A stretch of DNA of 64,000 nt. Source: Nocardioides houyundeii (GTDB lineage: Bacteria; Actinomycetota; Actinomycetes; Propionibacteriales; Nocardioidaceae). The stretch spans positions 3,596,001 through 3,660,000 of the forward strand of contig NZ_CP025581.1 of the NCBI RefSeq assembly GCF_002865585.1, in the 5' to 3' direction. The notes beneath the pieces were generated by a model. It worked only from the letters and a program-made list of their open reading frames with translations, was not told where the DNA came from and did no database searches. Both the position numbers and the translations under genes were made by a program. Positions 26,678 to 35,907 of this stretch are shown in pieces. The first letter of the stretch is position 1. Each line of letters begins with the position of its first letter.

Positions 26678-27655
26678 ATGCGCGCCGCCCACTTCACCAC
26701 CCCCGGGGGACCTGAGGTCCTCACCGCCATCGACGTGCCGGCCCCCGAGGTGGGACCGGGTGAGGTGCTGGTGGACGTGGTGGCCACCGCGGTCAACAAG
26801 GCCGACACCCTGCAGCGGCGCGGCTTCTACCCGCCGCCGGCAGGCGCCTCGGAGATCCTCGGCCTCGAGTGCAGCGGCCGGGTCGCGGCCCTCGGCGAGG
26901 GCGTCACCGGCTGGTCGGTGGGCGACGAGGTGTGCGCGCTGCTGACCGGCGGCGGGTACGCCGAGCAGGTCGCCGTACCGGCCGGGCAGCTGATGCCGGT
27001 GCCGGCGGGGGTCGACCTGGTCACCGCGGCCGCCCTGCCCGAGGTCGCCTGCACGGTGTGGTCCAACGTGTTCATGATCGCCGGCCTGCAGGCGGGCGAC
27101 CGGTTCCTGGTCCACGGCGGCGGTGGCGGCATCGGCACCATGGCGATCCAGCTGGCCTCCGCGCTGGGCGCCAAGGTCTTCACCACGGCCGGATCGGCGG
27201 AGAAGCTCGCCACCTGCGCGGAGCTGGGGGCGGACGTGACGATCAACTACCGCGACGAGGACTTCGTCGAGGTGATCGGCTCCGCCACCGACGGGCACGG
27301 GGTCGACGTCATCCTGGACAACATGGGCGCCAAGTACCTCGACCGCAACCTTGACGCCCTGGCCACCGAGGGCCGGCTGGTCATCATCGGCATGCAGGGC
27401 GGCGCCAAGGCCGAGCTCGACATCAACAAGCTGCTGCGCAAGCGCGGCGCGGTGATCGCGACGGCGCTGCGCTCGCGTCCCACCGAGGAGAAGTCCGCGA
27501 TCTGCGCCGCGGTGGTCGAGCACGTCTGGCCCCTGGTCGCCGACGGCAGCGTCGTGCCGGTGGTGCACACCACCCTGCCGCTGGAGGACGCGGCCGCGGC
27601 CCACACCCTGATGGACGACAGCTCGCACGTCGGCAAGATTCTGCTCACCGTCTGA
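26678..27655 (+). CDS. NAD(P)H-quinone oxidoreductase (zinc-free MDR family)
   Basis: A 325-residue medium-chain dehydrogenase of the PIG3/QorA branch. The nucleotide-binding turn is VHGGGGGIGTMAIQLA (about residues 145-160). The zinc-binding residues of alcohol dehydrogenases are absent. N-terminal VNKADTLQRRGFYPPPAGASEILGLE is typical of the PIG3 group, which reduces quinones with NADPH. Confidence 0.92.
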   Translation: MRAAHFTTPGGPEVLTAIDVPAPEVGPGEVLVDVVATAVNKADTLQRRGFYPPPAGASEILGLECSGRVAALGEGVTGWSVGDEVCALLTGGGYAEQVAVPAGQLMPVPAGVDLVTAAALPEVACTVWSNVFMIAGLQAGDRFLVHGGGGGIGTMAIQLASALGAKVFTTAGSAEKLATCAELGADVTINYRDEDFVEVIGSATDGHGVDVILDNMGAKYLDRNLDALATEGRLVIIGMQGGAKAELDINKLLRKRGAVIATALRSRPTEEKSAICAAVVEHVWPLVADGSVVPVVHTTLPLEDAAAAHTLMDDSSHVGKILLTV

Positions 27656-27672
27656 TCTCATCACCACCGACC

Positions 27673-27678
27673 TACCAT
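27673..27678 (+). promoter_or_regulatory. -10 box of bpa
   Basis: TACCAT lies 7 bases before the ATG at 27686 and overlaps an earlier in-frame ATG (27677), which favours the later start. Confidence 0.5.
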
Positions 27679-27685
27679 GGAAGGC

Positions 27686-28309
27686 ATGACTGAGAGCAAC
27701 GCCGTCCACGTCGAGGTGCCCGAGGGCCACGTGATGGTCGTGGGTCACGACGGCGAACCGATCGGCACCGTGCCCGCCGCCATGGTCCAGCAGGCGACCG
27801 AGGGCGAGGAGGAGGCGCGGGGCGTCACCGACCTGGTGGAGCAGCCAGCCAAGGTGATGCGGATCGGCAGCATGATCCGCCAGCTGCTCGAAGAGGTGAA
27901 GTCCGCCCCGCTGGACGAGGCCAGCCGCGCCCGCCTGCGCGACATCCACCATGCCTCGATCAAGGAGCTGGAGACCGGCCTCGCCCCGGAGCTGATCGAG
28001 GAGCTGGAGCGCATCGCGCTGCCCTTCACCGACGACGCGACTCCCTCCGACGGTGAGCTGCGCATCGCCCAGGCCCAGCTGGTGGGCTGGCTGGAGGGCC
28101 TGTTCCACGGCATCCAGACTGCGATCTACGCCCAGCAGATGGCCAGTCGGGCGCAGCTGGAGCAGATGCGGCGCGCCCTGCCTGCGCTCCAGGCCGCGGT
28201 CGAGCAGGGTCGGGCCGGAGTCCCGGGACAGCCCGGGCACCCCGGACAGCCCGGTCAGCCGGGACAGCCGAACCAGGGGCCGGCCGAGTCCGGCGGGATG
28301 TACCTCTAG
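27686..28309 (+). CDS. bpa: Bacterial proteasome activator
   Basis: A 207-residue member of the Bpa/PafE family (DUF2587). It forms dodecameric rings that open the 20S proteasome without ATP. The helical core (about residues 50-155) contains SMIRQLLEEVKSAPLDEASRARL and QLVGWLEGLFHGIQTAIYAQQMASR. A flexible Gly/Pro/Gln tail with GQPGHPGQPGQPGQPNQ leads to the terminal GMYL, which matches the GQYL-like docking motif of Mycobacterium PafE in its last two residues. An ATG 9 bases upstream is possible. No proteasome genes are in the window. Confidence 0.9.
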   Translation: MTESNAVHVEVPEGHVMVVGHDGEPIGTVPAAMVQQATEGEEEARGVTDLVEQPAKVMRIGSMIRQLLEEVKSAPLDEASRARLRDIHHASIKELETGLAPELIEELERIALPFTDDATPSDGELRIAQAQLVGWLEGLFHGIQTAIYAQQMASRAQLEQMRRALPALQAAVEQGRAGVPGQPGHPGQPGQPGQPNQGPAESGGMYL

Positions 28310-28914
28310 CGGGAGCGTCCCACCCGGCGTACGACGGCCAGGCCGAGCAGGCCCAGCAGCACCAGCGCGGCGCCCGGCGCTGCCAGCCGCGGCAACGCGG
28401 TGACCTCGGCGTCGTCGACCCTGGTGCGGATGGCCGCGGGCTTGGGCGGCTCGAGCCGGGTGCCGATGCCGAGCTGGCGCTGCACCCGCTCCATCACGTC
28501 GGTGGTGGCCGGCGCGGAGCCGCCACACACGTTCGCCGAGCCGTCCTGGGTCAGGAAGAGGTACGCCGTCCCGTCCGGGATCGCGCCCAGCCCGCAGTCG
28601 CCGTCACCCACCCCCGAGGTCACCTGCGTCGGGCCTGAGCCCAGCTCGCCCTTGAACACCCGGGCCGGGTTCACGTCGTACGTCGTGGCGCTCGCGCTGG
28701 TCGTGGTCGCGACGACCTCGCCCAGGAAGACCACGTCGGCGCGGTCCACCTGCGCCTTGAACGGCAGGTTCGCGCACGAGCACGCGAAGGCCGGCGCCTG
28801 CAGTGCCGCGATGCCGACCAGCGCCAGCGGCACCGCCAGCAGCACGACCGCCAGCGGTCGCAGCGCCTGTCGGAGGATCCGGCGCGTGGCTCGTCGCAGG
28901 GTGGAGGCGGGCAT
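28306..28914 (-). CDS. Secreted, C-terminally anchored Cys-containing protein
   Basis: A 202-residue protein with an N-terminal signal segment (PLAVVLLAVPLALVGIAALQAPAFA, cleavage near ACS), a beta-rich extracellular part with CSC and further Cys residues, and a C-terminal helix (APGAALVLLGLLGLAVV) followed by RRVGRSR. The pattern DRADVVFLGEVV resembles the NTR/TIMP-like fold found in similar actinobacterial proteins. Function unknown. The stop overlaps the converging bpa stop by 4 bases. Confidence 0.7.
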   Translation of the reverse strand: MPASTLRRATRRILRQALRPLAVVLLAVPLALVGIAALQAPAFACSCANLPFKAQVDRADVVFLGEVVATTTSASATTYDVNPARVFKGELGSGPTQVTSGVGDGDCGLGAIPDGTAYLFLTQDGSANVCGGSAPATTDVMERVQRQLGIGTRLEPPKPAAIRTRVDDAEVTALPRLAAPGAALVLLGLLGLAVVRRVGRSR

Positions 28915-28921
28915 GTCGCCG

Positions 28922-28927
28922 AGCCTA
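28922..28927 (-). promoter_or_regulatory. -10 box of the secreted Cys protein gene
   Basis: TAGGCT on the minus strand, 7 bases before the ATG at 28914. Confidence 0.45.
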
Positions 28928-29776
28928 GCCGGACCCGGGGCCCAGTCCGAAGATGGCGGAGAGCGTCTCAGCGACCCCGTCCTCGTGGTGGGCGGGCGCG
29001 GTGTGGTCGGCCAGGGCGATGACCGTGGGGTGGGCGTTGGCCATCGCGTAGGAGGAACCGGCCCACTCCAGCAGCGGCCTGTCGTTGGGCATGTCACCGA
29101 ACGCGACGACCTCCTCGGGGGCCACGCCGAGGTCGGCGCACAGGCGCGCGAGCGTGGTCGCCTTGGTGACGCCGGCGGCGCTCATCTCCACCAGTGCCCC
29201 GACCGAGGACCAGGTGGTGGTGACCCGGGTGCCGACGGCCTCCTCGACCACCGTCCAGAACTCCTCCGGCGCGATCTCCTCGTGCCGGGCCAGCAGCTTG
29301 ACCACGGTGTCGTCGGCGATCTGCTCCAGCGGCCCGGTCGGCACCTCGGGCAGCGCGCTGGTCGCACGCCGGGGCAGGAACCCCGCCTCGCGGGCGAACC
29401 CGCCGGTCTTCTCCAGGGCGAAGGTGGTGCCCGGCACCGCCCGCCGCAGGGTCTGGCCGACCTCGACCAGGACGTCGCTGGCGATGGGGTGCGCGGTCCG
29501 CACCGAGTGGGTCGCCACGTCGTAGACGATGCCGCCGTTGCTGCAGATCGCCAGGCCGTGACCTCCGACCGACTCCCACAGCTGCTCCATCCAGCGGATG
29601 GGGCGCCCGGTCACGAAGACCACCGGGACGCCGAGCTGCTCCACCGCGGCGATCACCTCGCGCGTGCGGGGGCTGACCCGCCCCTCGGCGTCGAGCAGCG
29701 TGCCGTCGAGGTCGGTGGCCACCAACCGGGGCCGGGGCCGCTCGCCGGGACTGCGGTGCCCGACCTCCCCGGTCAT
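28925..29776 (-). CDS. HAD family phosphatase (Cof type), copy 2
   Basis: A 283-residue haloacid dehalogenase-type hydrolase. Motif I is ATDLDGTLLD, motif II VTGR, and motifs III/IV include the Lys in the VTKATTL region and VAFGDMPNDRPLL. The type IIB cap lies between. Cof enzymes dephosphorylate sugar phosphates and cofactors. Its ATG overlaps the stop of the upstream HAD gene by ATGA, so translation is coupled. Confidence 0.87.
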   Translation of the reverse strand: MTGEVGHRSPGERPRPRLVATDLDGTLLDAEGRVSPRTREVIAAVEQLGVPVVFVTGRPIRWMEQLWESVGGHGLAICSNGGIVYDVATHSVRTAHPIASDVLVEVGQTLRRAVPGTTFALEKTGGFAREAGFLPRRATSALPEVPTGPLEQIADDTVVKLLARHEEIAPEEFWTVVEEAVGTRVTTTWSSVGALVEMSAAGVTKATTLARLCADLGVAPEEVVAFGDMPNDRPLLEWAGSSYAMANAHPTVIALADHTAPAHHEDGVAETLSAIFGLGPGSG

Positions 29777-30675
29777 CGCCCGTCGGACCCGTCGCGGGCC
29801 GGGGTCCCGGACGCGTCGGGGAACCAGCGGTTGATCTCGGTGGCCGCGCCGTTGTCGTTCACGGTCTCGGTCACCGCGTCCGCAGCGGCCCGGACCTCCT
29901 CCACGGCCTGCCCCATGGCGACCCCGCGACCGGCCCACGCCAGCATCTCGATGTCGTTGCGACCGTCGCCGATCGCCAGCACGTCACGGGCCGCGACCCC
30001 CAGCTCGTCGCACACGTGCTGCAGGCCCGAGGCCTTGGAGACGCCGACCGGGGACAGGTCCATCCAGGCCGTCCAGCCCACCACGTAGTCGGTGCCGTGC
30101 AGCCCCAGCCGGGCCGCCAGCTCGACGAAGTCGTCGGCGGTGGCCTCGGGGTCGCGGATGATGACGCGGCTCACGGGGTCGCCGATGATCTCGTGCACGT
30201 CGGTGACGATCTGCGCCCCCGACAGCTCACCGAACGGGAACTCGCGGCTCACCCGGTAGCCGCCCACGCCGCGCTCCTCGACGGCGACGAGCGCGTTCGG
30301 GTGGTGCTCCAGCACCGCGGCGACGGCGGAGGAGGCGTCGAACGTCTCCTCGTGCACCACGTCCATCGGCGGGTAGCGGAAGATCACCGCGCCGTTGGAG
30401 GCCACGATCCACAGCCGCTCGTCGTCGTCGGGCAGGTCCAGCATGTCCGCGATGCGGGTCATCCCGTGCGGGGAGCGCCCCGAGGCCAGCACGATGTGCG
30501 CGCCGGCGGCGCGCGCCCGGTGCACCGCGTCGTACACCTCGGGGCGGATGGTCTCGTAGACGTCCGCCTCGTCGTCCACCCAGGCCAGCAGGGTGCCGTC
30601 GATGTCCAGGGCGACCATCTGGGGTCGCCAGTCGGCGGGCTTGCCTGCGGGGGTCTGACCTGCGGGGGTGGCCAT
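29773..30675 (-). CDS. HAD family phosphatase (Cof type), copy 1
   Basis: A 300-residue protein with motif I ALDIDGTLLA, motif II ASGRSPHG, the Lys in GVSKASGL and motif III/IV AIGDGRNDIEML, plus a type IIB cap. It is similar in layout to the next gene, suggesting an old duplication. The start is ATG 30675, 10 bases after serS; a TTG at 30693 inside the serS end would add six residues. serS and the two HAD genes form an operon. Confidence 0.85.
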   Translation of the reverse strand: MATPAGQTPAGKPADWRPQMVALDIDGTLLAWVDDEADVYETIRPEVYDAVHRARAAGAHIVLASGRSPHGMTRIADMLDLPDDDERLWIVASNGAVIFRYPPMDVVHEETFDASSAVAAVLEHHPNALVAVEERGVGGYRVSREFPFGELSGAQIVTDVHEIIGDPVSRVIIRDPEATADDFVELAARLGLHGTDYVVGWTAWMDLSPVGVSKASGLQHVCDELGVAARDVLAIGDGRNDIEMLAWAGRGVAMGQAVEEVRAAADAVTETVNDNGAATEINRWFPDASGTPARDGSDGR

Positions 30676-30685
30676 GGTCTGCTGC

Positions 30686-31966
30686 TCAGCCAACGGGGGC
30701 CACCGGCTCCAGGACGTCGCGGCCCATCCACTTGGCCAGCGCCTTCGGCAGACGGACCGAGCCGTCGGGCTGCTGGTGGGTCTCCAGGATCGCCACGATG
30801 GTGCGGGTGATGGCGGTCAGGGTGCCGTTGAGGGTGGCGACCGGCACGGTCTGGCCGTCCTCGCGGGTGCGGATGTCCAGGCGGCGGGCCTGGAAGCCGG
30901 TGCAGTTCGAGGTCGAGGTGAGCTCGCGGTACTTGCCCTGCGTCGGGATCCACGCCTCGCAGTCGAACTTGCGGGTGGCGCTCAGGCCGAGGTCTCCGGC
31001 CGCGATGTCGACCACCTGGTAGGCCAGCTCGAGCTTGTCGAGGAACTCCTTCTCCCACGCCAGGAGGCGCTGGTGCTCGGCCTCGGCCTGGTCCAGGGTC
31101 GTGTAGACGAACATCTCGACCTTGTCGAACCAGTGCACCCGGATGATGCCCTTGGTGTCCTTGCCGTGCGAGCCCGCCTCCTTGCGGAAGCAGGGGCTGA
31201 ACGCGGCGTACCGCCGGGGCAGCGTCTCGGCGTCCAGGATCTCGTCGGAGTGGTACGCCGCCATCGCGACCTCCGAGGTGCCGACCAGGTAGAGGTCCTC
31301 GCCCTCGATCCGGTAGACGTCGTCGGCGGCCTGGCCGAGGAAGCCCGTGCCCTCCATCGCGCGCGGCTTGACCAGCGAGGGGGCGATGACGGGGGTGAAC
31401 CCGGCCTCGCGGGCCTGCTCCATCGCCATGTTGACCAGCGCCAGCTCGAGCTCGGCACCGGCGCCGGTGAGGAAGTAGAACCGCGAGCCGCTGACCTTGG
31501 CTCCCCGCTCCAGGTCGATGGCACCCAGGATCCGGCCCAGCTCGATGTGGTCGCGGGGCTCGAAGCCTTCGGCGGCGAAGTCGCGGGGGGTGCCCACCGT
31601 CTCCAGCACCACGAAGTCGTCCTCGCCGCCGGGCGGGGTCGCCTCCTCGGTGACGTTGGGGATCGACAGCACGGCCTCGCGCCACTCCTGCTCGGCCTCG
31701 CCCTGGGCCGCCTCGGCGGCCTTGACCTCGCCCGAGAGGGTCTTGGTCTGGGCGAGCAGCGCCTGCTTCTCCTCGCCCTGGGCCTGGGGGATGAGCTTGC
31801 CGAGCTGCTTCTGCTCCCCCCGCTTGGCCTCGAAGGCGGTGATCGCCTCCCGCCGGGCGACGTCCGCGGCCAGCGCTCGGTCCACCACGTCGGTGGGCAG
31901 CCCACGCTTGGTCAGCGAGGCGCGCACACGGTCGGGAGTCTCTCGGAGCAGGCGGGGATCGATCAT
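30686..31966 (-). CDS. serS: Seryl-tRNA synthetase
   Basis: A 426-residue class II aminoacyl-tRNA synthetase. The N-terminal coiled-coil arm (about residues 30-105) binds the long variable arm of tRNA-Ser. Motif 2 is [20 protein letters not shown] and the active site loop [19 protein letters not shown] is clear. Full length and single copy here. It shares a short divergent region with the PAP2-DAGK gene. Confidence 0.97.
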   Translation of the reverse strand: MIDPRLLRETPDRVRASLTKRGLPTDVVDRALAADVARREAITAFEAKRGEQKQLGKLIPQAQGEEKQALLAQTKTLSGEVKAAEAAQGEAEQEWREAVLSIPNVTEEATPPGGEDDFVVLETVGTPRDFAAEGFEPRDHIELGRILGAIDLERGAKVSGSRFYFLTGAGAELELALVNMAMEQAREAGFTPVIAPSLVKPRAMEGTGFLGQAADDVYRIEGEDLYLVGTSEVAMAAYHSDEILDAETLPRRYAAFSPCFRKEAGSHGKDTKGIIRVHWFDKVEMFVYTTLDQAEAEHQRLLAWEKEFLDKLELAYQVVDIAAGDLGLSATRKFDCEAWIPTQGKYRELTSTSNCTGFQARRLDIRTREDGQTVPVATLNGTLTAITRTIVAILETHQQPDGSVRLPKALAKWMGRDVLEPVAPVG

Positions 31967-31972
31967 GGGCTC

Positions 31973-31978
31973 AGGCTA
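31973..31978 (-). promoter_or_regulatory. -10 box of serS
   Basis: TAGCCT on the minus strand, 6 bases before the ATG at 31966; no Shine-Dalgarno. Confidence 0.5.
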
Positions 31979-32012
31979 ACCGGCGCTGGTGACAGACCGG
32001 CATACTCGGCTC

Positions 32013-33587
32013 GTGCTTGATCGATCTCGAAGGACCCATCTGACCTGGGCCGCGCTGTGCGCGGTCGTCTTCGCCGCGTTCGCGTGGGCGACCAACGGCG
32101 ACGCCTCCCCGCTGGGCGGCTTCGACGCCGCGGGCCGGGACGCCGAGGGCTGGGCCGACGACCAGGGCGCGCTGCACCAGGTGCTGCTGTGGATCGAGGC
32201 GGGCTTCAACACGATCGGCATGACGATCCTCACCCTGCTGGTCGTGTGCTGGCTGCTGGTCAAGCGGCACCCGCGCGCCGCGGGCTTCGTGGCCGGGGTG
32301 ATGGCGGCCACCGCGCTGCTCACCACCGGGCTCAAGCTCGTGCTGAGCCGGGCCCGACCCGACTGGCAGGAGTCGATCGGGCTGCACGACAGCCACTCCT
32401 TCCCCTCCGGGCACGCCTCCTCGATCGCGGCCTTCACGCTCGTGCTGTGGATCCTGGCCAGCGTCTTCGTACGCCGTTCCAGCATGCGCCGGCTGGTCAC
32501 CGTCGCGCTGGGCGGCCTGTGGCTGATCGTGGTGCTGGACCGGGTCCTGCTGGGACGGCACTACCCCACCGACGTCATCGCCGGCTCCGTTCTGGCGATG
32601 GCGGTCACCCTGGTCGGCCTGGCCATCGTCGACCCGCGTCCGCGCAGCCTCACCGAGAGCAACGAACCGCTCCAGGAGGTCTTCGTCTCCGCGAAGCGGC
32701 TGGCGGTGGTGCTGAACCCGATCAAGGTGGAGGACGTCGGTCAGTTCCGCGCCACCGTCGAGGCGATGGCCTCGGAGTCCGGCTGGGGCGAGCCCACCTG
32801 GCACTACACGACCATCGAGGACCCGGGCCGCGGCATGGCCGCCAAGGCCGCGCTCGCCGGCACCGACCTGGTGCTGGTCTGCGGCGGCGACGGCACGGTG
32901 CGCGAGGTCTGCGCCGAGCTGGCCGGCACCGGCATCCCGGTGGGCATCATCCCCGCGGGCACCGGCAACCTGCTCGCCCGCAACCTCGACATCCCGCTCT
33001 ACCTCCGGGCCGCGATCGACGTCGGCCTCAACGGCCAGGACCGGGCGATCGACATGGTCCGGGTCAGCGGCGACAACATCGAGCCCACCCACTTCATGGT
33101 GATGGCCGGCATGGGCTTCGACGCCGCGATCATGGAGAACGTCAACGACCAGATCAAGAAGCGCCTCGGCTGGGTCGCCTACGTGCTCTCGGGCATGAAG
33201 TCGCTGATGTTCCCCGCCGGCAAGGTGGAGATCTCGGTCGACGGGGCGGAGTTCACCCAGCACCGGGCGCGGACCGTGGTGGTCGGCAACGTCGGCTACC
33301 TGCAGGCCGGGATGCCGCTGCTGCCGGACGCAGCGATCGACGACGGCCTGATCGACGTGGTGGTGCTGCACCCCAAGCGGTTCCTCTCCTGGCTGCCGCT
33401 GGCCTACCGGGTGATGGCCAAGAGCTCGCGCACCGACGACACCATCGACCGGTTCACCGGCACCACCGTGGTGCTGCGCGCCGCGATCGACACGCCCCGC
33501 CAGCTCGACGGCGACTCCGTCGGCCTGGGTCGCGAGCTGGTCATGGAGTGCATCCCCGGCCGGCTGCTGGTGCGCGTGCCGCGCTGA
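32013..33587 (+). CDS. PAP2 phosphatase-diacylglycerol kinase fusion
   Basis: A 524-residue fusion. Residues 1-210 form a PAP2 membrane phosphatase: about five helices with the three motifs KLVLSRARP, SFPSGHASS and RVLLGRHYPTDV. Residues 225-520 form a lipid kinase of the DAGK/YegS family with VLVCGGDGTVREV and PAGTGNLLARNL. The two halves catalyse opposite steps on phosphatidate/diacylglycerol-type lipids. GTG 32013 lies 6 bases after CATACT; GTG 31989 would add 8 residues. Substrates are not known. Confidence 0.88.
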   Translation: MLDRSRRTHLTWAALCAVVFAAFAWATNGDASPLGGFDAAGRDAEGWADDQGALHQVLLWIEAGFNTIGMTILTLLVVCWLLVKRHPRAAGFVAGVMAATALLTTGLKLVLSRARPDWQESIGLHDSHSFPSGHASSIAAFTLVLWILASVFVRRSSMRRLVTVALGGLWLIVVLDRVLLGRHYPTDVIAGSVLAMAVTLVGLAIVDPRPRSLTESNEPLQEVFVSAKRLAVVLNPIKVEDVGQFRATVEAMASESGWGEPTWHYTTIEDPGRGMAAKAALAGTDLVLVCGGDGTVREVCAELAGTGIPVGIIPAGTGNLLARNLDIPLYLRAAIDVGLNGQDRAIDMVRVSGDNIEPTHFMVMAGMGFDAAIMENVNDQIKKRLGWVAYVLSGMKSLMFPAGKVEISVDGAEFTQHRARTVVVGNVGYLQAGMPLLPDAAIDDGLIDVVVLHPKRFLSWLPLAYRVMAKSSRTDDTIDRFTGTTVVLRAAIDTPRQLDGDSVGLGRELVMECIPGRLLVRVPR

Positions 33588-33636
33588 CCCTGCGGCGGCG
33601 TGCCCGGGCGGCGTACCCCAACCGCGCGTGTGCGCG

Positions 33637-34197
33637 TCAGTCCTGCGCGGCAGGGACCCCGGTGTCGCGGACCAGGTAGAGCCAGGGGAACGCGGGTGCG
33701 GCCACCTGCCAGCCGTCCTTCTCGTAGCGGGACCGGCTGCCGGTCCACAGCACCCGGCGGTGCTCCCACTGCGTGGGGGTACGCCGTACCCGGTGCTTGA
33801 GCATCCCGACACCGACGCTGCGCCACCCCAGACGGCCCGCGATGGCCAGCTCGGCCAGCTCGTCGAACGCGGTGACCGGGCCGAGCCAGCGCTCCTCGCA
33901 CGCCACCCCCTCCTCGTCGTCCTCGGGCTGGGTGGCGGCCGAGCCCTCGCCGAACCGTTGCTGGGCGGCCTGACGGCTCATCCCGAGCTCGGCACCGAGG
34001 GTGGCCCAGCTGTGGCCGGCCGACCGGGCGGCACCGACGGCCTGGCGCAGCAGGGCACGCACCTCCTGCTCCGCCTCGGCGGTACGTCGGACGATGGCGA
34101 GGTGGTCCTGCTCCTCGTCGGCGGCAGGCAGACCGTCCAGGATCGCTGCCCCGAGAGCCTCGGCGAGGTCCCGGGGGCCCGACTCAGTTGTCGCCAT
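33637..34197 (-). CDS. HTH protein of unknown family (SRQA recognition helix)
   Basis: A 186-residue protein. The N-terminal third is a helical, acidic region (about 1-60), then a helix-turn-helix SWATLGAELGMSRQAAQQRFG (about 65-85), an acidic linker, and a C-terminal beta-rich domain with several Trp residues and no recognised motif. Its HTH resembles the one in the 69-residue protein at 50562-50771. The start overlaps the end of the upstream small membrane gene by about 14 bases, so both are coupled. It probably autoregulates through the upstream palindromes. Confidence 0.72.
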   Translation of the reverse strand: MATTESGPRDLAEALGAAILDGLPAADEEQDHLAIVRRTAEAEQEVRALLRQAVGAARSAGHSWATLGAELGMSRQAAQQRFGEGSAATQPEDDEEGVACEERWLGPVTAFDELAELAIAGRLGWRSVGVGMLKHRVRRTPTQWEHRRVLWTGSRSRYEKDGWQVAAPAFPWLYLVRDTGVPAAQD

Positions 34198-34423
34198 CAC
34201 GACTCGGCAGCCAGGTCTCGCCCGGGCCCTTGGGCTGGCGCCACAGCAGGCCGACCAGGTAGGCGCCGCAGATGATCAGGGCGACCCCGGCTCCCTGGCC
34301 CATGCCGCCGACGAAGCCGTCGAGCTGGTTGCCGATCGTCGCCAGGGCGATGCCGATCAGGATCAGGGCCAGCGAACCGCCCGACAGGCCCTTGGTCGCG
34401 CTTCTCTTCTCGGATCTCGTCAT
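34184..34423 (-). CDS. Small two-helix membrane protein
   Basis: A 79-residue protein: basic N terminus, two hydrophobic helices (SLALILIGIALATIGNQL and GAGVALIICGAYLVGLLW) and a short polar tail. No family recognised. It is the first gene of a two-gene unit with the downstream HTH gene. The ATG lies 6 bases after a TAACGT box inside paired operators, so the mRNA is probably leaderless. Confidence 0.7.
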   Translation of the reverse strand: MTRSEKRSATKGLSGGSLALILIGIALATIGNQLDGFVGGMGQGAGVALIICGAYLVGLLWRQPKGPGETWLPSRDGDN

Positions 34424-34425
34424 GC

Positions 34426-34472
34426 GTCAACGTTAAGTTGACAGTCGCACGAGTGTCAACCAGTTCTTGACG
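34426..34472 (-). promoter_or_regulatory. Leaderless promoter with two GTCAAC/GTTGAC operators
   Basis: On the minus strand TTGACA (34454-34459) and TAACGT (34430-34435) are 18 bases apart and the ATG follows 6 bases later. GTCAAC (34426-34431) and GTTGAC (34437-34442) form a perfect palindrome over the -10 box; a second, less regular pair, GTCAAC (34455-34460) and TTGAC (34467-34471), covers the -35 box. The same arrangement occurs at 50774-50817. Confidence 0.75.
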
Positions 34473-34490
34473 TCGATCGCAGACCGACCC

Positions 34491-34889
34491 TCAGGCCCGG
34501 GCGTGCGCGACCGCCTCCTCCTCCTCGGGAGAGAGCTGCTGCTCGCTGGACCAGGACGCGATCGACTTGGCGTAGGTGCGGGCCTCGCTGCGACCGTGGA
34601 TCGAGGTGAGCACCACGCCGTCGCCCGCGTCGTCCAGCAACGCCACCGACCAGGACAGGTGACCGCCCACGTCGCCGAAGGCGTCGTAGCGGACCACGGC
34701 CAGGTGTCGCAGCGCACCCTGGGTGGCCGCCTGGAGCGCCGCGACCTCGCGGCGCAGCCCCACCATGTCCTCGGGCAGGGGCGCCTGGCCCGACCGGGGC
34801 CGCAACGACGCGGTACGCCGCATGGCGACCACCGAGAACACGACGGCGACGACGGCGAGGACCAGGGCGGGGATCACGGCGAACAGCAC
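34491..34889 (-). CDS. DUF4446 family protein
   Basis: A 132-residue protein with one N-terminal membrane helix (LFAVIPALVLAVVAVVFSVVAM) and the DUF4446 core: LAVVRYDAFGDVGGHLSWSV, LDDAGDGVVLTSIHGRSEAR and the acidic end SPEEEEAVAHARA. The family is widespread in Gram-positives with no known role. GTG start. Confidence 0.85.
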   Translation of the reverse strand: MLFAVIPALVLAVVAVVFSVVAMRRTASLRPRSGQAPLPEDMVGLRREVAALQAATQGALRHLAVVRYDAFGDVGGHLSWSVALLDDAGDGVVLTSIHGRSEARTYAKSIASWSSEQQLSPEEEEAVAHARA

Positions 34890-34895
34890 GAGCGG

Positions 34896-34901
34896 AGCCT
34901 A
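34896..34901 (-). promoter_or_regulatory. -10 box of the DUF4446 gene
   Basis: TAGGCT on the minus strand, 6 bases before the GTG at 34889. Confidence 0.45.
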
Positions 34902-34957
34902 TGACCGGCACGCGGGCCGTGCGCGGGCGCACCACCGGCGCGTGGGAAAATGCCGCC

Positions 34958-35842
34958 GTGAGCACCGCCCCCGAGCAGCACCCGGTGAACGTCCCCGGCA
35001 CCAGCCCCCGTCGCATCGCGTACCAGGGTGAGCCCGGCGCCAACTCCCACATCGTGTGCCGCCAGCACTACCCGGACTGGGAGGCCGTGCCCTGCGCGTC
35101 CTTCGAGGACGTCTTCGCCGCCGTCGAGGGCGGCGACGCCGAGCTGGCGATGATCCCGATCGACAACTCCCTCGCCGGTCGGGTGGCGGACATCCACCAC
35201 TTCCTGCCCGCCTCCAGCCTGCACATCATCGGCGAGCACTTCCTGCGGATCAGCTTCAACCTGATGGCCGTGCACGGCGCCTCCCTGGAGTCGCTGCGCA
35301 CGGTGCACAGCCACGTGCACGCCCTGGGCCAGTGCCGCAAGGTGATCCGCGAGCTGGGGCTCACCCCGATGATCTCCGGGGACACCGCCGGCGCCGCCCG
35401 GGAGGTCGCCGACGCCGGTGACGTCACCCAGGCCGCGCTCGCCCCGCCGCTGGCCGCCGAGATCTACGACCTGCAGGTGCTGCGCACCGACGTCGAGGAC
35501 GAGGACCACAACACCACCCGGTTCGTGGTGCTCTCCCGCGAGCTCGTGCCGGCGCCGCGAGGCGACGGTCCGGTGGTCACCAGCTTCATCTTCAACGTCC
35601 GCAACCTGCCGGCCGCGCTGTACAAGGCGCTGGGCGGCTTCGCCACCAACGGCGTCAACATGTCCAAGCTGGAGAGCTACATGGTGGGCGGGCAGTTCGC
35701 CTCCACCCAGTTCCTGGCCGAGGTCGACGGACACCCCGAGGACCCGCCGCTGGCGCGGGCGCTCGAGGAGCTGGCCTTCTTCACCACCGACATCAAGGTG
35801 CTCGGCGTCTACCCCGCTGCCCCGGACCGCGGCACCCGCTGA
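34958..35842 (+). CDS. pheA: Prephenate dehydratase
   Basis: A 294-residue enzyme that converts prephenate to phenylpyruvate, the last specific step to phenylalanine. The catalytic domain opens with RIAYQGEPGANSH and contains the conserved Thr in DHNTTRFVVLS. A C-terminal ACT domain (about residues 205-280) binds phenylalanine for feedback control: NLPAALYKALGGFATNGVNMSKLES. GTG 34958 fits the protein start; the frame is open upstream to 34901. Confidence 0.95.
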   Translation: MSTAPEQHPVNVPGTSPRRIAYQGEPGANSHIVCRQHYPDWEAVPCASFEDVFAAVEGGDAELAMIPIDNSLAGRVADIHHFLPASSLHIIGEHFLRISFNLMAVHGASLESLRTVHSHVHALGQCRKVIRELGLTPMISGDTAGAAREVADAGDVTQAALAPPLAAEIYDLQVLRTDVEDEDHNTTRFVVLSRELVPAPRGDGPVVTSFIFNVRNLPAALYKALGGFATNGVNMSKLESYMVGGQFASTQFLAEVDGHPEDPPLARALEELAFFTTDIKVLGVYPAAPDRGTR

Positions 35843-35907
35843 GCGGACACGGTGGCCTGGCGCCGGACGAGCCCCGGCGCAACTCGATCGACATCTCAGG
35901 TTTGCCG

